From: Diploscapter coronatus
Lineage: Eukaryota; Nematoda; Chromadorea; Rhabditida; Rhabditidae
Reading direction: 5' to 3'
Assembly: GCA_964036155.1 (NCBI GenBank)
Contig: OZ038423.1
Coordinates: 17,437,249-17,501,248, forward strand
DNA: 64,000 nucleotides
The notes beneath the pieces are model-generated. The model worked only from the letters and a program-made list of their open reading frames with translations, did not search any database and was not told the DNA's origin. The position numbers and the translations under genes were made by a program. Of the stretch, positions 44,301 through 55,464 are shown one piece after another (the first letter of the stretch is position 1; each line of letters starts with the position of its first letter).

Positions 44301-45288
44301 CATTTCCAGACTATTTTAGAGCGCTCTAACGGTGCACATCGTTTGTATCATATGCTCATTTGAATATTTGTAGAAGTAAATTTTTCTCGAAATCGCCTAA
44401 ATTAACGAGAAACAAAAAATGCGACCGATTTTTGCTTTACAAAGTGGGTGGAGCGTGCGGACTCTACACATGCCCTACTCGTCTTCTTTCGAACCCCTAC
44501 GTTCTGAGCATGTTGCAAATTCGTGGATTACTGTATCTGGGTGGAAATTGCTTGTATATTTCGAATCCTCTCACTATCGGCTATCACCTGGTATAGGTGT
44601 ATTTTCGAAAGCGAAACTCCGGTTCATGCCGATCCTTTGTTAGTTTAGCTGATCCAAACAACATCGACTTGCCTGTATCATATCAGCCAATTGGCTGTAT
44701 TCCGACATCAAATTCCTAGCCCTCGTCCTCTCCTTGGCAACTCCTCTGTTATTCGGTCGAATGGTTACTTTCGTCTCACTTTCAGCTCCAATTGGAATTC
44801 GTTCCCGATCTCGATTCACTTGATGAATCTTCATGTCAACTCTTTTCTGAAATGAATTTAACCTCGGAGGAAACTCTTGAATAAAACGAACGGCAGTGCC
44901 CAATGCAAGGTTTGGTCGAAAAGTGCTACTCCGATTATTCACTTCTGGTTGCACAACAGCCATCTACAAATTTGTGACTTATTGGTAATTCCTGAATCGA
45001 GGTTGCTAGAAGCTCCAACTCTGTAGGGCACAAAATTTTCAATTTTTTTCTTCAAAGGTATTTCAATTTCAACTTTCCACTTTCTCAAGCTGTTTTACCA
45101 TTCCTCCCTGCGGCAACATATTGAAGTCAAGCATTCCGTCGTCGATCTTCTCGATCGATTCAATAGGAACTCGCTCAAGAATCGGTGTTCCCCTTCTTCG
45201 AACAAAATCCCTCAATTCTTCCTGTTCCCACTTGTCCAATGTAGCGATAAGCTCTTTTGATAGCACTAAAATTGTTTCTCCTTGCAGA
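41393..45288 (-). CDS. swip-10: MBLAC1/swip-10-like protein with long N-terminal region
   Basis: Exons: 45099-45288 (5' edge uncertain), 44673-44963, 43808-43975, 43677-43749, 42882-43045, 42705-42840, 42576-42650, 42441-42538, 42274-42391, 41393-41586; about 500 aa, N-terminus incomplete. The C-terminal 200 residues are a metallo-beta-lactamase fold: RIIVIRNGSAEQTSDGAYEF, ILVDTGLG, VITTHGHPDHF (the HxHxDH zinc motif), FKASGHTSND and WIIPGHGPPF. This matches MBLAC1 (human) and C. elegans SWIP-10, which also has a long N-terminus. The N-terminal part is charged, with a Ser/Pro-rich stretch (LPSLPSLSSLSSLPSMSH) and coiled-coil-like ENKMKELSSQLSQVIQQM. Intron 42539-42575 is 37 nt. Intron 43976-44672 is GC-AG (CAG|GCAAGT) and holds a large palindrome. 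Confidence 0.82.
43768..43785. repeat. TG dinucleotide microsatellite
   Basis: About eight TG units next to a 3' splice site of the swip-10-like gene; it reads as a CA run in the intron just before CTTCAG. Confidence 0.8.
44164..44639. mobile_element. Long palindrome, arms about 135 bp, in swip-10 intron
   Basis: 44164-44300 and 44500-44639 are inverted copies with roughly ten mismatches (CAAAGGATCG...CACGAATTTGCA at one end, its complement at the other), separated by about 200 bases. The element lies wholly inside the GC-AG intron, its right arm ending about 30 bases from the donor. No target duplication is obvious. MITE-like; class unknown. Confidence 0.75.
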
Positions 45289-46521
45289 CTAATTTTTAAG
45301 AAGAATATAATTAAGTTAAAACTCTAACTTCAATTATAGTAACTATAAAATGGAATGATGTGATGGTGATTAAATTTAATTTTCAATAATATTATTATCT
45401 AGTATTGCTCTAATTTACCTTATCTGTATTTAGCAATAGTTCACTTTTTCAATTATCAATCATAAATTAACAAAATAACCCACAAAAGAGTCTTTTCAGG
45501 ATCCCTGGAATTCATAAAAGAAAGTAGGTACATATGAAAAAGCAAAAAATTTGGAGTGGGTTGATGTAATTTTTTTCAACAAAAATGAATACCTGCAGCA
45601 GATGGCTAGCTTTGAGAGCCAATTTCTTTGTACTAAAAATGCATTTATGTTAATTTCTGCAATATTCTTTGTATACATGTAATTCCTAATACAAAGATTA
45701 AATACCTAGATTAGGCATCTGTTATGGATATTCATTTTTGTTGAAAAAAGTATACCAATTCACCCAGTATTTTGCACTTTCAGATACACCTACTCTCGCC
45801 TCGAGATTCAACGGGACCCTGTAAAGATTTGCTTGTCAGAAAAATGAAAGAGTTATTATAAGCAACATCCCAATAAGACATACAGTAAGGTGGATGAGTA
45901 GTAGGGTAGCTGTGCACATGCAATGATTGCAGATAGAGCAGGAGAAATATCATGAGTGCATTGTAGAGAAAATAGCTGACAGTCGGAATGGGGAAGGGAA
46001 TCGATAGTGAAATAAAGTAGCAGCTGAGGTGGAATTGAATGGAATGACTTTGGACTGAATGCTGAATGACTGAATGAAATGACCCGAATCCTTGCACCAA
46101 GCCGATTCAAGAATCGAGAATCAAGTGAGTCGAATGAGTAAAGAGAGGAGAAGTGAGAGGGAAGGGAATGAGAAGGGAAGAGAGTCGCAATCGAGATAGA
46201 GGCTGGCTGTCTGTAGTGGAATCGCGAAAATTAGCAGCTTCACTATTTACCTTACTGCAAGCTAATAGAAAAAATATTTATTGTTTTTATACTTTGTTGA
46301 ATTTTTAATAAGAAAACAGTATTTATTGCATAGATTGCGCGACTGCAGTTTTAAGTCGATAATTGTACCTATTGAAGAAAGTTCGTGGGGTTACAATGAA
46401 CTACTAATGAACGAGCCAAAATAAAAAAAGAACGAAAGTGGCGATGTATCCTAATTCTGGCTTTCAAATCACACAACAAAATAATTGAGCCGAAATAAAA
46501 CTAATTATTAGATCGATGATT
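45289..46521. other. Region between swip-10-like gene and Gα
   Basis: Holds MITE copy 2 and a purine tract on + near 46130-46200. A missing 5' exon of the swip-10-like gene could lie here; I could not fix one. Confidence 0.4.
45483..45835. mobile_element. MITE family C, diverged copy 2
   Basis: Shares TTCAACAAAAATGAATACCT, GCAGCAGATGGCTAG and CCAATTTCTTTGTA with copy 1 at 39807-40088, plus a degenerate terminal repeat (GGATCCCTGGAATTC / ACGGGACCCTGTAAAG). The outer 20 bases are decayed. Confidence 0.65.
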
Positions 46522-49219
46522 TTAGTATCTATTTTGAGCTTCATTCTCAATCTGCTTGTTGATAACCCTCTCGATTCCCTGACTGAATGTCTTTTTAACG
46601 CTGTCTGTTTCAGTAGCAGTTGTAGAATGCACATAAACTTGTCGATTATTCGATGCATCCTACAATTTCAGAGCTTAAATCCTAGAAAATTAAAGCAGTT
46701 TCAACTTCACAAAGGAATACCTTCGTCATTTCGGTTTTTATGTACTCCACAATTCGTTCCACTGTGTTTTCGTCTGAATTTTCAATCTTAGCTAACATTT
46801 TCCTTGGTTACATGCTCACTTCGATATTCAGGAATGAACTCGTTAAACCGAATGTTTCTGGTCTTCATTTCGAACAGATCCATTTTGTTTAGAAATATAA
46901 CGATCGATGCTTCATTTAGAAATTGGTTTCCTCTGATCTGATAAAATAGTTCTATGCTATCTTTCAATATACTCTGAAACTCGACGCTTTTCTTAGTCTA
47001 TTTTGCATTTTTAACCCTGAAAGGTGGTTCCACGGAAGAATTTCTATTGATAGACCTAGCCCTAATAAGCTTCATTCGACTGACTTCGAATTGTAGACTC
47101 ACCTAAATTAGCAACTACAATTATAAATCCATTCGTTTATGAAATGTTTCGCTTAATCTGAAATATCATCTAATAAGCAGGTCAGGCTACTTTTGCGAAT
47201 ACAAAACGCTTTAAGAGCGATAATAATTCAAAGATTCACAGCTCTTCTGTCATCCTCGACTTGCTTATCGTAGCTGTTGAGGGCCAGAATGAAGAAGACG
47301 CATTTGACAGAATCGAAGAAGTGAATCCATTTCTTGTGTTCAGATCGCTGGCCGCCAATATCAATCAATCTCGAGTTGTCGTCGTTATACATGTATTAGT
47401 GAAAATTATATACCAAAGAAATTCATATTATGCAAATATGTTGTAGCGGAGATTTAAATTTTTGAAAATATCACCAAAATCGGATTTCTATTCGAAGTCG
47501 GAGTTCTTCCAGGCTTGATTCCAAAATAAAATATGAGAAAACTTCTAGCAGCTTTACCGTTTTAATTTTGATTTTAACCCCGAATATATTTTTCAAAGGT
47601 AAAAAGTTCAAAAATGCATTAGAATTGTTAGGTTTATGATTATTTCGAACCTTCAAGATTAGGATCCCCACTCTCCGTCGCCTTGCAGAAATGCGCTTAT
47701 GGTATAACCTTGATAGTTTGATTAGAAAATTTATATTCAAAAAATATAAATTAACCACCTGTATGTTTATTTCGAAAATGCATTTTTGCGATTCCTTCGG
47801 TTATAAAATTTTTTAATCTTATTTCTTCTTTCATAAAAATCTTATTCACAACCTTGATATTTCTGCATACAAATTTTGTCCGAAACATCAATTCGGTATA
47901 TCTGCTTGGGAACTCTACCTCGAGATTAAACTATTTTGAACCGATTTTGAACAAATTCTAGCGTCAATTTCGATACCGATATTACAAATTTTCATTCCAC
48001 TTCATGTATGATTGAAGTTAATATCATAGAAATTCCAAAATTATCCCTCTCCCAAATATCGTATTGTGCATTTTATCATTTCACCTGATGATTTTCTCGC
48101 CCACCTCGAAGCATATTTCACAGACACCACTATCTACCGTTCTCATATGTAGCATATCATTATCGTTAGGGATAAAATCCGAGGCAAAAATTCGGGGAAG
48201 ATGCATGGAAAAACTAAAGAATTAACATTTCTCGCTACAAACATGCAGAAAATATGACTAGTAAAAATTATCTGGCAGGAAGAAGAATGCGTTCGGTAGC
48301 TGTAGAAATCGAATAACACACTCATAATCTCTGGAAAGGTATTACTACAGTGGCGGACAAGTCTTGGGCCACCCCCATGTTTTGAAGATGCACCTATTCG
48401 CTATTGCAACCTGGACTAGGGATGAAAGTGAATTTCAACTTCAAAGACTTTTTTTATAAAATAAGTTTATACTTCAACATTTAGCCGACTCATTCATCCC
48501 CAGACCCTAATTTGTACAAAATCTAATCAAATCAACCTACTTGAATGTATTCAGCACACTCAACTCATCGCTTTCCTGCATCAATTCAATTTTACTCACG
48601 TTTGTTGCAAACAGCTGAATGAGGTCCTGCAAATGACAATTCTCCTCGAATCAGTCAGACAAGCCAATTTGAAAGAAAAAGCCTCTTCTTTTTCATCAAC
48701 AACTATGCTGTCCTGGTTTATAATTTGCACAGATATCAAATGAAAAGCCTCCAAGATGTTGCCGCGAATTTCGAATATCGCATTTATTCTTTCGGTGTCA
48801 TTAAATCCATCCAAGTAAGTCAGTCTTCACAAATATATTTTAGGTGAAAGGTTCTAAAAATAGTAGCATTTTTAACCTCATTTGTTTGGCGATTGTGCTC
48901 TTCCCAGAATCAGCAATCCCTAAATCAGTTGCATCATTCTCTTTCTAAGCAAGGCTAGCAAGAATGAATGGAGCTTCGACTTCTTCAAATTCGGAATTCC
49001 GGTCGATTTTCCCCCGGAATCCGGTTCCGGGTTTTCGAATTTTCCTGGTGTGGGACGTTGAGTTTCAATTTCACATTTATTTCATTAGATCTGCGATTTC
49101 TCACCCAAAAGTAGGATCTTGATTTTGGTGTTCTGTTCAACGCGTTCCTTCCGAAGCTGTTTGTCTATTTGTCTCGATGCCTCGGTTATTCTCTCGTTTT
49201 TGCAAACAATTATACCCAT
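46522..49219 (-). CDS. Divergent heterotrimeric G protein alpha subunit, 353 aa
   Basis: Exons: 49105-49219, 48877-48919, 48704-48824, 48541-48644, 48259-48330, 48105-48213, 47240-47392, 46820-46973, 46721-46773, 46522-46659. N-terminus MGIIVCKNE has the Gly2 myristoylation and Cys6 palmitoylation sites. P-loop is LLLGIADSGKST (usual GAGESGKST). Switch I is MRTVDSG, keeping the ADP-ribosylatable Arg. Switch II is DIGGQRSEHKKWIHFF, with the catalytic Gln. FLNKMDLF is the guanine-specificity NKxD, and TTATETDSVKK replaces TCAT. The C-terminus QNRY lacks a pertussis-site Cys. The divergence suits the sensory Gα (gpa) expansions of nematodes. Sixth intron 47393-48104 runs GT...AC or GT...AA; no AG is near its 3' end. 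TTAG stands 3 nt before the ATG, so trans-splicing is likely. Confidence 0.87.
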
Positions 49220-49405
49220 TTTCTAAGTTTCTATAAATAAAAGATAATCCCGGCATGATTTAGGATAATGTAAGCTTATATTACAATCAAGAGATGAAAA
49301 ATAGTGATGTTAAACTCGTCTTGATGGACTCTCAGATGAAAATCCGATAAATTTGTGGGTAGATTTTGGAGCGTTTGTCTAGGCTATTAGCAAGCAAATG
49401 ATAGA

Positions 49406-49637
49406 ATAGCGAACAGGGCTGTACGAAACGTTACGTGTGAGAGTGAGTTTTTCTTTCTCTCCCCACATACGCATATCACTCTTTCTCATTGTTTTCACTG
49501 TCTGCATCTCGTTTCGTGAACGAAACGAAACATAAATCAGAGAAGAGAGAAAAGGGAGAAATAGTTCTGTGTGCGTGGGAGGAGAGAAAGAAAAACTCAC
49601 TCTCGCACGTAACGTTTCGTACAGCCCTGATAACGAA
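49406..49637. mobile_element. hAT-type MITE, 50-bp terminal repeats
   Basis: 49414-49629 (216 bp) begins CAGGGCTGTACGAAACGTTA and ends in its inverse complement; about 50 bases pair with one mismatch. ATAGCGAA and ATAACGAA flank it, an 8-bp duplication with one change. It lies about 190 bases upstream of the Gα start. Confidence 0.88.
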
Positions 49638-51058
49638 TCCAAAACAAGCCGAATTGTATCCGTTTTTGCAATCACCTTCCGCCAAATAGCTACTTTACTC
49701 TGATTTTACACACAATCTCTGTGCACTTCGGTATTTACAACCAAGCATACAAAAATTAGCTAGAATATCGATCTAGAATGAATATTAGATCTGAGTAAAT
49801 GGATAAATTCGAGTTGAAAATTAAGTACCTGCACAGCGATTTAGATGGATAGATTTGAACTAAATCTCATAGATATTCAGATAGGGAAAAGTCTGGTGTA
49901 TAAATACAGAAAATAATGGGAAATTGTTCATGAATACCTGGAAAATAATAATCTCCATTTCCATTTATGTGCTAGAAATTCGTCAGAAATCGTAGATCTC
50001 TGAAGAAAGAAGTTATCTAATTCTATCGATGATATAATCTTCGTTGAAAAAATTTGAGATGAAAATTAAAAATTTTTCCACGGATTAAAATATCAAGTTT
50101 TACTTTTTTGCTATTATTTTAGAGTTGTTCATAAATCCTAAAAAATGAATCATAATCTCGTTTTCATGTTTTGCTCATTTCACGTTTATGATATCTCCTC
50201 AGATTATGTAATTCATCATAATGAACTTTGTCTGCTCGACTGTTTCTGACAGCCTCCCCCATTCATCTGATGTGTTTATTTCTTCGAAGTAACCGCATAG
50301 TTTCCCAATTTGTTGTTGCCTTTCCTCTTTTGCTTGTCCCTATCGCCTTCTCAGAACATATCTCGAATCTGTCTGATTGTCTATTCATTTGACATCTTCA
50401 TCTATAGTCAGCGGGCAGCCCGCTGGATATTTTAACTGGTTGACATCTTTCTGGCAATAATACGAGCGAATTTTCATTCATCACATGCATATTTCATTCG
50501 ACCGACCTCTCTGACAGTGAGCAGATTTCATCATAGCGAATTACGACATTCCAACCAACTATTCTTTGGTTGTTGACTGTCGCTCCTCGTACAATCTATC
50601 CAGGCACTTTCGGATTATCTCATCATTTTTCCACTTCTCCTTCCTCCTCGTGTACTATAACCTACAATAATTTACACTCGTGTAATCCTCTCAATTGTCC
50701 TCGAATCTCGTTTTCAGAGAAATCGCAATACAACCATTTGCAATTCAGGAAGAGATTATTTGCGAAAATACGTAGAAATGCAGTCTCTTTGAATATGCTA
50801 TTTTTCCTGCTTCATTTATCGGCCTATCACGGTTATCGCCTCATAATGCCTCCATTAGCCTACTATTCAACTTGACGATAAATCCCCTCTGCAACTCTTT
50901 GCTTCTATTTGCGCTGCCCGTTTACCTCATCCTTTCTATTTTCTATATTCAAATATCATTCGACGTATTTCATGCCTTGCATTTAATTTTAAATCGGTCT
51001 TATTTCGTCGTCTTGGCACATAAATCCATCAGACTAGGCTAAGCTGTCGCTATTTCAG
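49638..51058. other. Intergenic, between Gα and the neuropeptide gene
   Basis: AT-rich. No supported exon. Divergent promoters of the two genes should lie here. Confidence 0.45.
51051..51058 (+). other. Probable spliced-leader acceptor of the neuropeptide gene
   Basis: TATTTCAG, 16 bases before the ATG at 51075, with no candidate 5' exon. Confidence 0.45.
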
Positions 51059-51074
51059 ATATAATTCGAGCACG

Positions 51075-52432
51075 ATGATATCCTTCAGTTGGGTCGTTGC
51101 ATTCATTGCATCAATTTTGATCGCATCAACATATTCTCAGGATTTTGGCAGTATTCAGGTATGAAGATGAGCATGATACAAAATATTTAAAAGTGCTTAT
51201 TAAATTTGTAGTAGGACAAGTTGCAAATGATTTTCAATCCTTTAAAATTATGTGAATCAAATGCACAATAATTTTAATTTCAAAAATTTCTATTTCGAGA
51301 TGTTTTAACAAATTCTATAAATTCCATTCAACATCGAACATTTTCTAGTCAATACTTTGTGCACTAACGGCGCGAACCAATCCATGGTGATCCTGATAAT
51401 AGCTTATCAATAGCTCAATTTAGACATTGGCTTAATCCCACTACAATTTTAACTTATTTGCAGAAATACGTCCGCAAAATTTAGCTCGTATTCGCTTGAT
51501 TTGTAGACAGATCAGCAAATAAAACTTGAAAGTACCGAGAACACAATTTAAACTTCACAATAAAAAGTTGAGCGACTGTGAACAAATGTTTAGCGGAAAA
51601 TCCTAATCAGCATCATTATCAACACTAGGAATGATATGAATTATGATTCCAATTTTAAATTTAGAGTTTCCAATTTGTTATTTAGATCATAATTAGAGAT
51701 CGCAAACTCCGTCCCCTTGCATTTTTCGTTTTGTTCAAAAAGTGGTCGTTGAAAACGCCAAAAATACTAAACAAGTACCCTTTAAGGTTGGTATTCATGA
51801 AAGATCATTATCAGAAGCGATGAATCATCCATAGAAATTGTTGTTCATTAGAAAATCTTGTTAGGAAGTGTGCGTCCGCAGGCACTCACGGAGCTTTTAC
51901 ACCACGAAATCGTGTTCACTTTCCTAGTCGATTTTAGTGGCATCTTTTGATCAAAAATGATTTCATTTTATTTTTTCTTCACGAATATCTTAGTTACATC
52001 GTATTTGATTATTTACAGTAGACAATTGCAGAAAATTACAAACTGCAAAACTATTTGCGGTCTCTAGTCATAATGAAGGTCAATTATAATTATAAAAATG
52101 CTTGAAACACATTAACTTGTACTACGATTTTGATAAATTCGACGTCTTTTAATAAATCAAAAGAATGAAATAATTGAATATTTTACTGAGTTTACTATCC
52201 GGCTATGTTAAAGAATGAAAGAATATGTGCCGGAAAATTTATCTTAGCTTCAAACAATAAGTTAAGTCCTCGAGTGATGCATCTGTCATTGCAGATTTGG
52301 CCATATGAATTGGGTCGAGAGCCGATGGAGCAGAAAAGAGGCTTCACATTCCAGGCATCGAGAGGCAAGCGAGACAAAGCAGGCAGGAAGTTCCAGTTTA
52401 TTCCTTCACGAGGCAGGAGATCCTTCATGTAA
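51075..52432 (+). CDS. Neuropeptide precursor, two FxxxR-amide-like peptides, 73 aa
   Basis: Exon 1 51075-51158, exon 2 52295-52432, one 1.1 kb GT-AG intron. Signal peptide MISFSWVVAFIASILIASTY with cleavage near YSQ. Then a spacer DFGSIQIWPYELGREPMEQ, and KR|GFTFQASRG|KR and DKAGRKFQFIPSRG|RR before the end SFM. Cleavage at dibasic sites and Gly conversion would give GFTFQASR-amide and (DKAGR)KFQFIPSR-amide. Both end F-x-x-x-R-amide (FQASR, FIPSR) and share Phe two residues before that motif. FxxxR-amide is the tachykinin/natalisin-type ending; membership of that group is inference. AATAAA lies at about 52488. Confidence 0.8.
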
Positions 52433-52489
52433 ATGAGCAAGTCGATAACATCCACTCCATCCTTTGTTTGTTGTCATCTCGTTGAAATA

Positions 52490-54350
52490 ATAAACTGTTG
52501 TAATAATTATTTGTACCAATGACCTCTATCTATCATTTTTAACAGTATCGTTGAATAAAGATGCCGTAGGAGTTGTGTTATGAAAATGTTTAGAAAATTT
52601 CATTGAATTTCTTTTCAAAGCGGTGATTTAAATTCGGTTTGAATTATCCTCAACATCCTTTTCTAGACAGATAATCTAAAATCCACTCTACTTGACGACA
52701 AAATCGTTGTAGCTAATATATGGATATATGCCGAATAAATACTCTGATTTTTTTCGGTGGAAATTGTAATAAATCAAATCCTATGACAAGTCTTTTCTGC
52801 CCTGGTTTTTATGCGAGTCCCTTGAGGTGAGTGGGTTCTTTCTCGTCTTCCAAATTCCATATTCTTCCCTTTGCTTTATCACTTCTAACTTCCACTCTCC
52901 AGCTCCAACTCATGCCATTTTGTGTGAGCTCCTTAGCTCCTGGCTCAGCCTTCAATCTCCTTCCTCCTTTTACGGCCTCCCCCTTCTAGCCTCTAAATTC
53001 GCTGCCTTGCTCATCCCGATGTGCCTCTGCTTATTGCCGTCCAAAGACTGAAGCGCCACGGCTAACCAGTGCACTTCTCTGCTCCTTCTATAGCGAGCTG
53101 CTTTATTTCATTCCATTCCATTCCGTTGTATTATTCTTCACATCTTCTCATTAGGCGCTGTTCCATGCAATTGCAGCGAATATAAATTCATACATTTGCA
53201 ATCATCTTTTAAACTTCATTTGTTTTTCCTAATTGTTACACAGATTTTGAATCATTTATATAAATTTCTGCACAAGTTTAGGAGTATCATTTTGCTGCCA
53301 GCTGAATATAATTCTTCGATTTCTTAGTAGATGTCAAATAGATAAATCTTCCTTATTATATCACGCACTTTCGTGCTTCAGTCGAAATATTCCGATGGCC
53401 CTCTCCTTCGTCTAAGAATCTTATCTGTTTCGAGAGAAACGAGAAAATAGCCTGGGATATGAAAAATGCATAAAGTCGCTGGCAGTGGACGTAGAATTGC
53501 TGAATCGAATTCGAAGCGAAGCTGCACATAAATTGACGGGCAACCGCAAAGTGGCAGGCGGAAAAAGCAGACAATCGAATGGAGAATGGACCGAGGACCG
53601 AGGACAGGGAACTGAAGGAAAGAATCTGGGGATCTCTGCAATAAGACAGGCAGAAAAAGGAGAAAAGAGGCAGAAGGAGAATGGCAGAATCGATAGAGAG
53701 AGAGAGAGCAGGACAGAGAGCGGCGTAGAGCAAAGTGGATGCAGAAAGTGAAAAGAGCAGATGAACCGGGATGGAAAAGGAAGACACTCTAAGCTTGAGT
53801 CGAAACTGAGACACGAGAGCCGAACTGACTGAAGAACTGGAGGACTGAAGTGCACGCAAATACGTTCAACATGAATCACAATGCAAATGTGCCATTGCCT
53901 CGGAATGCAAACACCTCTTTGCCCTCCTTTTATGCCATCTTCACAGCTCCACTTCTCCACACCATCATTCGCTCACTTATTTCCCAGATAATGAATAAAT
54001 GAGCAGTCCCCAGAGATAGTTTTTCCCCTCTTCTCCGCTCAATTCCAGCTATCATCAGGCCTAATTCCTCTCATCTCAAATTTCCTTCCATCGCCAGCTC
54101 CAGCCTTGTATCCCTCGTCCATGCATTCTTTGTCTCTTGCTTCGTGCTTCGTCTTCATTCTCTCAGCACACCTTCCACTTCTCCACTTCTTCAATTCGAC
54201 TTTTTGTCTTCCATTCATATTTTTTCTTTCCACGTTTGCCGCATTCTTCCTTTTTCTCCCCTTTCCTTATCTAGGCTTTTAGTGGTCCACTCTCTTTCAG
54301 CTGCCATTTGCATTCGCCTATCAGCCAGCTGCCAGGACTGCTCTCTCATT
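52490..54350. other. Intergenic, upstream of carbonic anhydrase
   Basis: 53560-53760 is a purine-rich run on + giving long low-complexity open frames on the minus strand (to 179 codons). 54060-54300 is C/T-rich on +. No supported gene. Confidence 0.45.
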
Positions 54351-55464
54351 ATGACAGGTAAACCGACCATTGACGCAATGACTGCATCAATCGAATTGAA
54401 GGAATGCACCACTGGTGTTACGACGATGATGACATCGAGCACGGACCGGCAAGCTGGCCGACTGGCACAAAGCAGAGTCCCATCGACATCGACCTGGCCT
54501 GCGTACAAAGGGTCGACACCCCAGATGCGATCAAATTCATCAATTACGAACATGCCATAAAGGGGGACATCTGCAACAACGGCCATTCCGTGCAGATGAA
54601 TCCGATCATCCAATGCGAACATCCCGAAATCTACGGCGGAGGATTAGACCAAGTTTATCAGCTTGTCCAATATCATTTTCACTGGGGTTCTCACGACAAC
54701 ACAGGTAATAAATGGATGATGCAGCATCGGATGATGAAATTAAATTTTAGGCTCTGAACACCGAATAGGTGGACTTCAATACCCAGCTGAATTGCATCTC
54801 GTCCACAGGGGAACTGAGGATCCAAATAAATTGGTCGTGATTGGAATATTTTTGCGATTGGATAAAGAAGGTCATGCTTTAGCGCCTGAGCAGAGAGTTC
54901 TAGAAAGGCTCAAGAGACCAAGTTAGTAAAATGAAGCTGATAAATTCTCAATTTAACAGTTTAGATGCTGTAACCCAAATTGATCATGTTTACTTGAGCG
55001 AAAAATTACCTAAAAACCGTGGTTCATTTTGGCGATACGAAGGTTCTCTTACAACACCGGTACGATTTAAAATGTGATTTGCTGAAAAAACTAGATTTTC
55101 AGCCGTGCTCGGAAATAGTTACTTGGACCCTTTTCACAGAGCCAGTTGGAGTAACGCATGAGCAGGTGTGTTGTGATGACGACTAGATAGCTTCTTTGAA
55201 AGTTCGGAGTATTCTTTATCAGCTTTTTCAAAATTATCTGATCATTCAAATAAGCAAAACCAGATAAATTGCATAGACATGTGAGAATTTCAGCTGGAAC
55301 TGTTTCGACAAGTGGAAGACTGCGATTGCAGGCCGATCAGACACAACTTCAGGCCTGTGCAGGCTCTGTGCGAGAGGAAAGTGGAGCATTGGGTGGTGCA
55401 CGGACACGATCCCACACATGGGTTCGAGGCACAGCAAAACCATGAACATGCGCATGACAATTAG
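54351..55464 (+). CDS. Alpha carbonic anhydrase, 269 aa
   Basis: Reversible CO2 hydration. Exons: 54351-54357 (ATGACAG), 54402-54704, 54751-54921, 54965-55059, 55103-55165, 55294-55464. Without the 7-nt first exon the CDS would start at 54404 (MHHWCYDDDD). Motifs: QSPIDID; YQLVQYHFHWGSHD with the zinc ligands His94 and His96; AELHLVHRG with His119; and LTTPPCSEIVTWTLF near residue 185. There is no signal peptide, so a cytosolic form is likely. The C-terminus is His-rich. All introns are GT-AG. The 44-nt first intron and its tiny exon are tentative. Confidence 0.9.

Noticed and set aside
44360..44643. Plus-strand open frames in the palindrome
   Set aside because: Both arms of the inverted repeat stay open by chance; the region is an intron on the other strand.
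46774..46819. Non-canonical donor in Gα after VTKEN
   Set aside because: A normal CGAA|GTGAGC...TTCAG intron of 46 nt explains the junction in the right phase.
48596..48703. Gα exon continuing through VVDEKEEAFSFKLACLTDSRRI
   Set aside because: That frame stops; a GTTGTT...TTCGAG intron at 48645-48703 restores the frame and the family length.
53356..53960. Long minus-strand open frames (to 179 codons)
   Set aside because: They are low-complexity Leu/Ser/Phe/Cys from a pyrimidine tract, open in two frames at once, with no homology I recognise.
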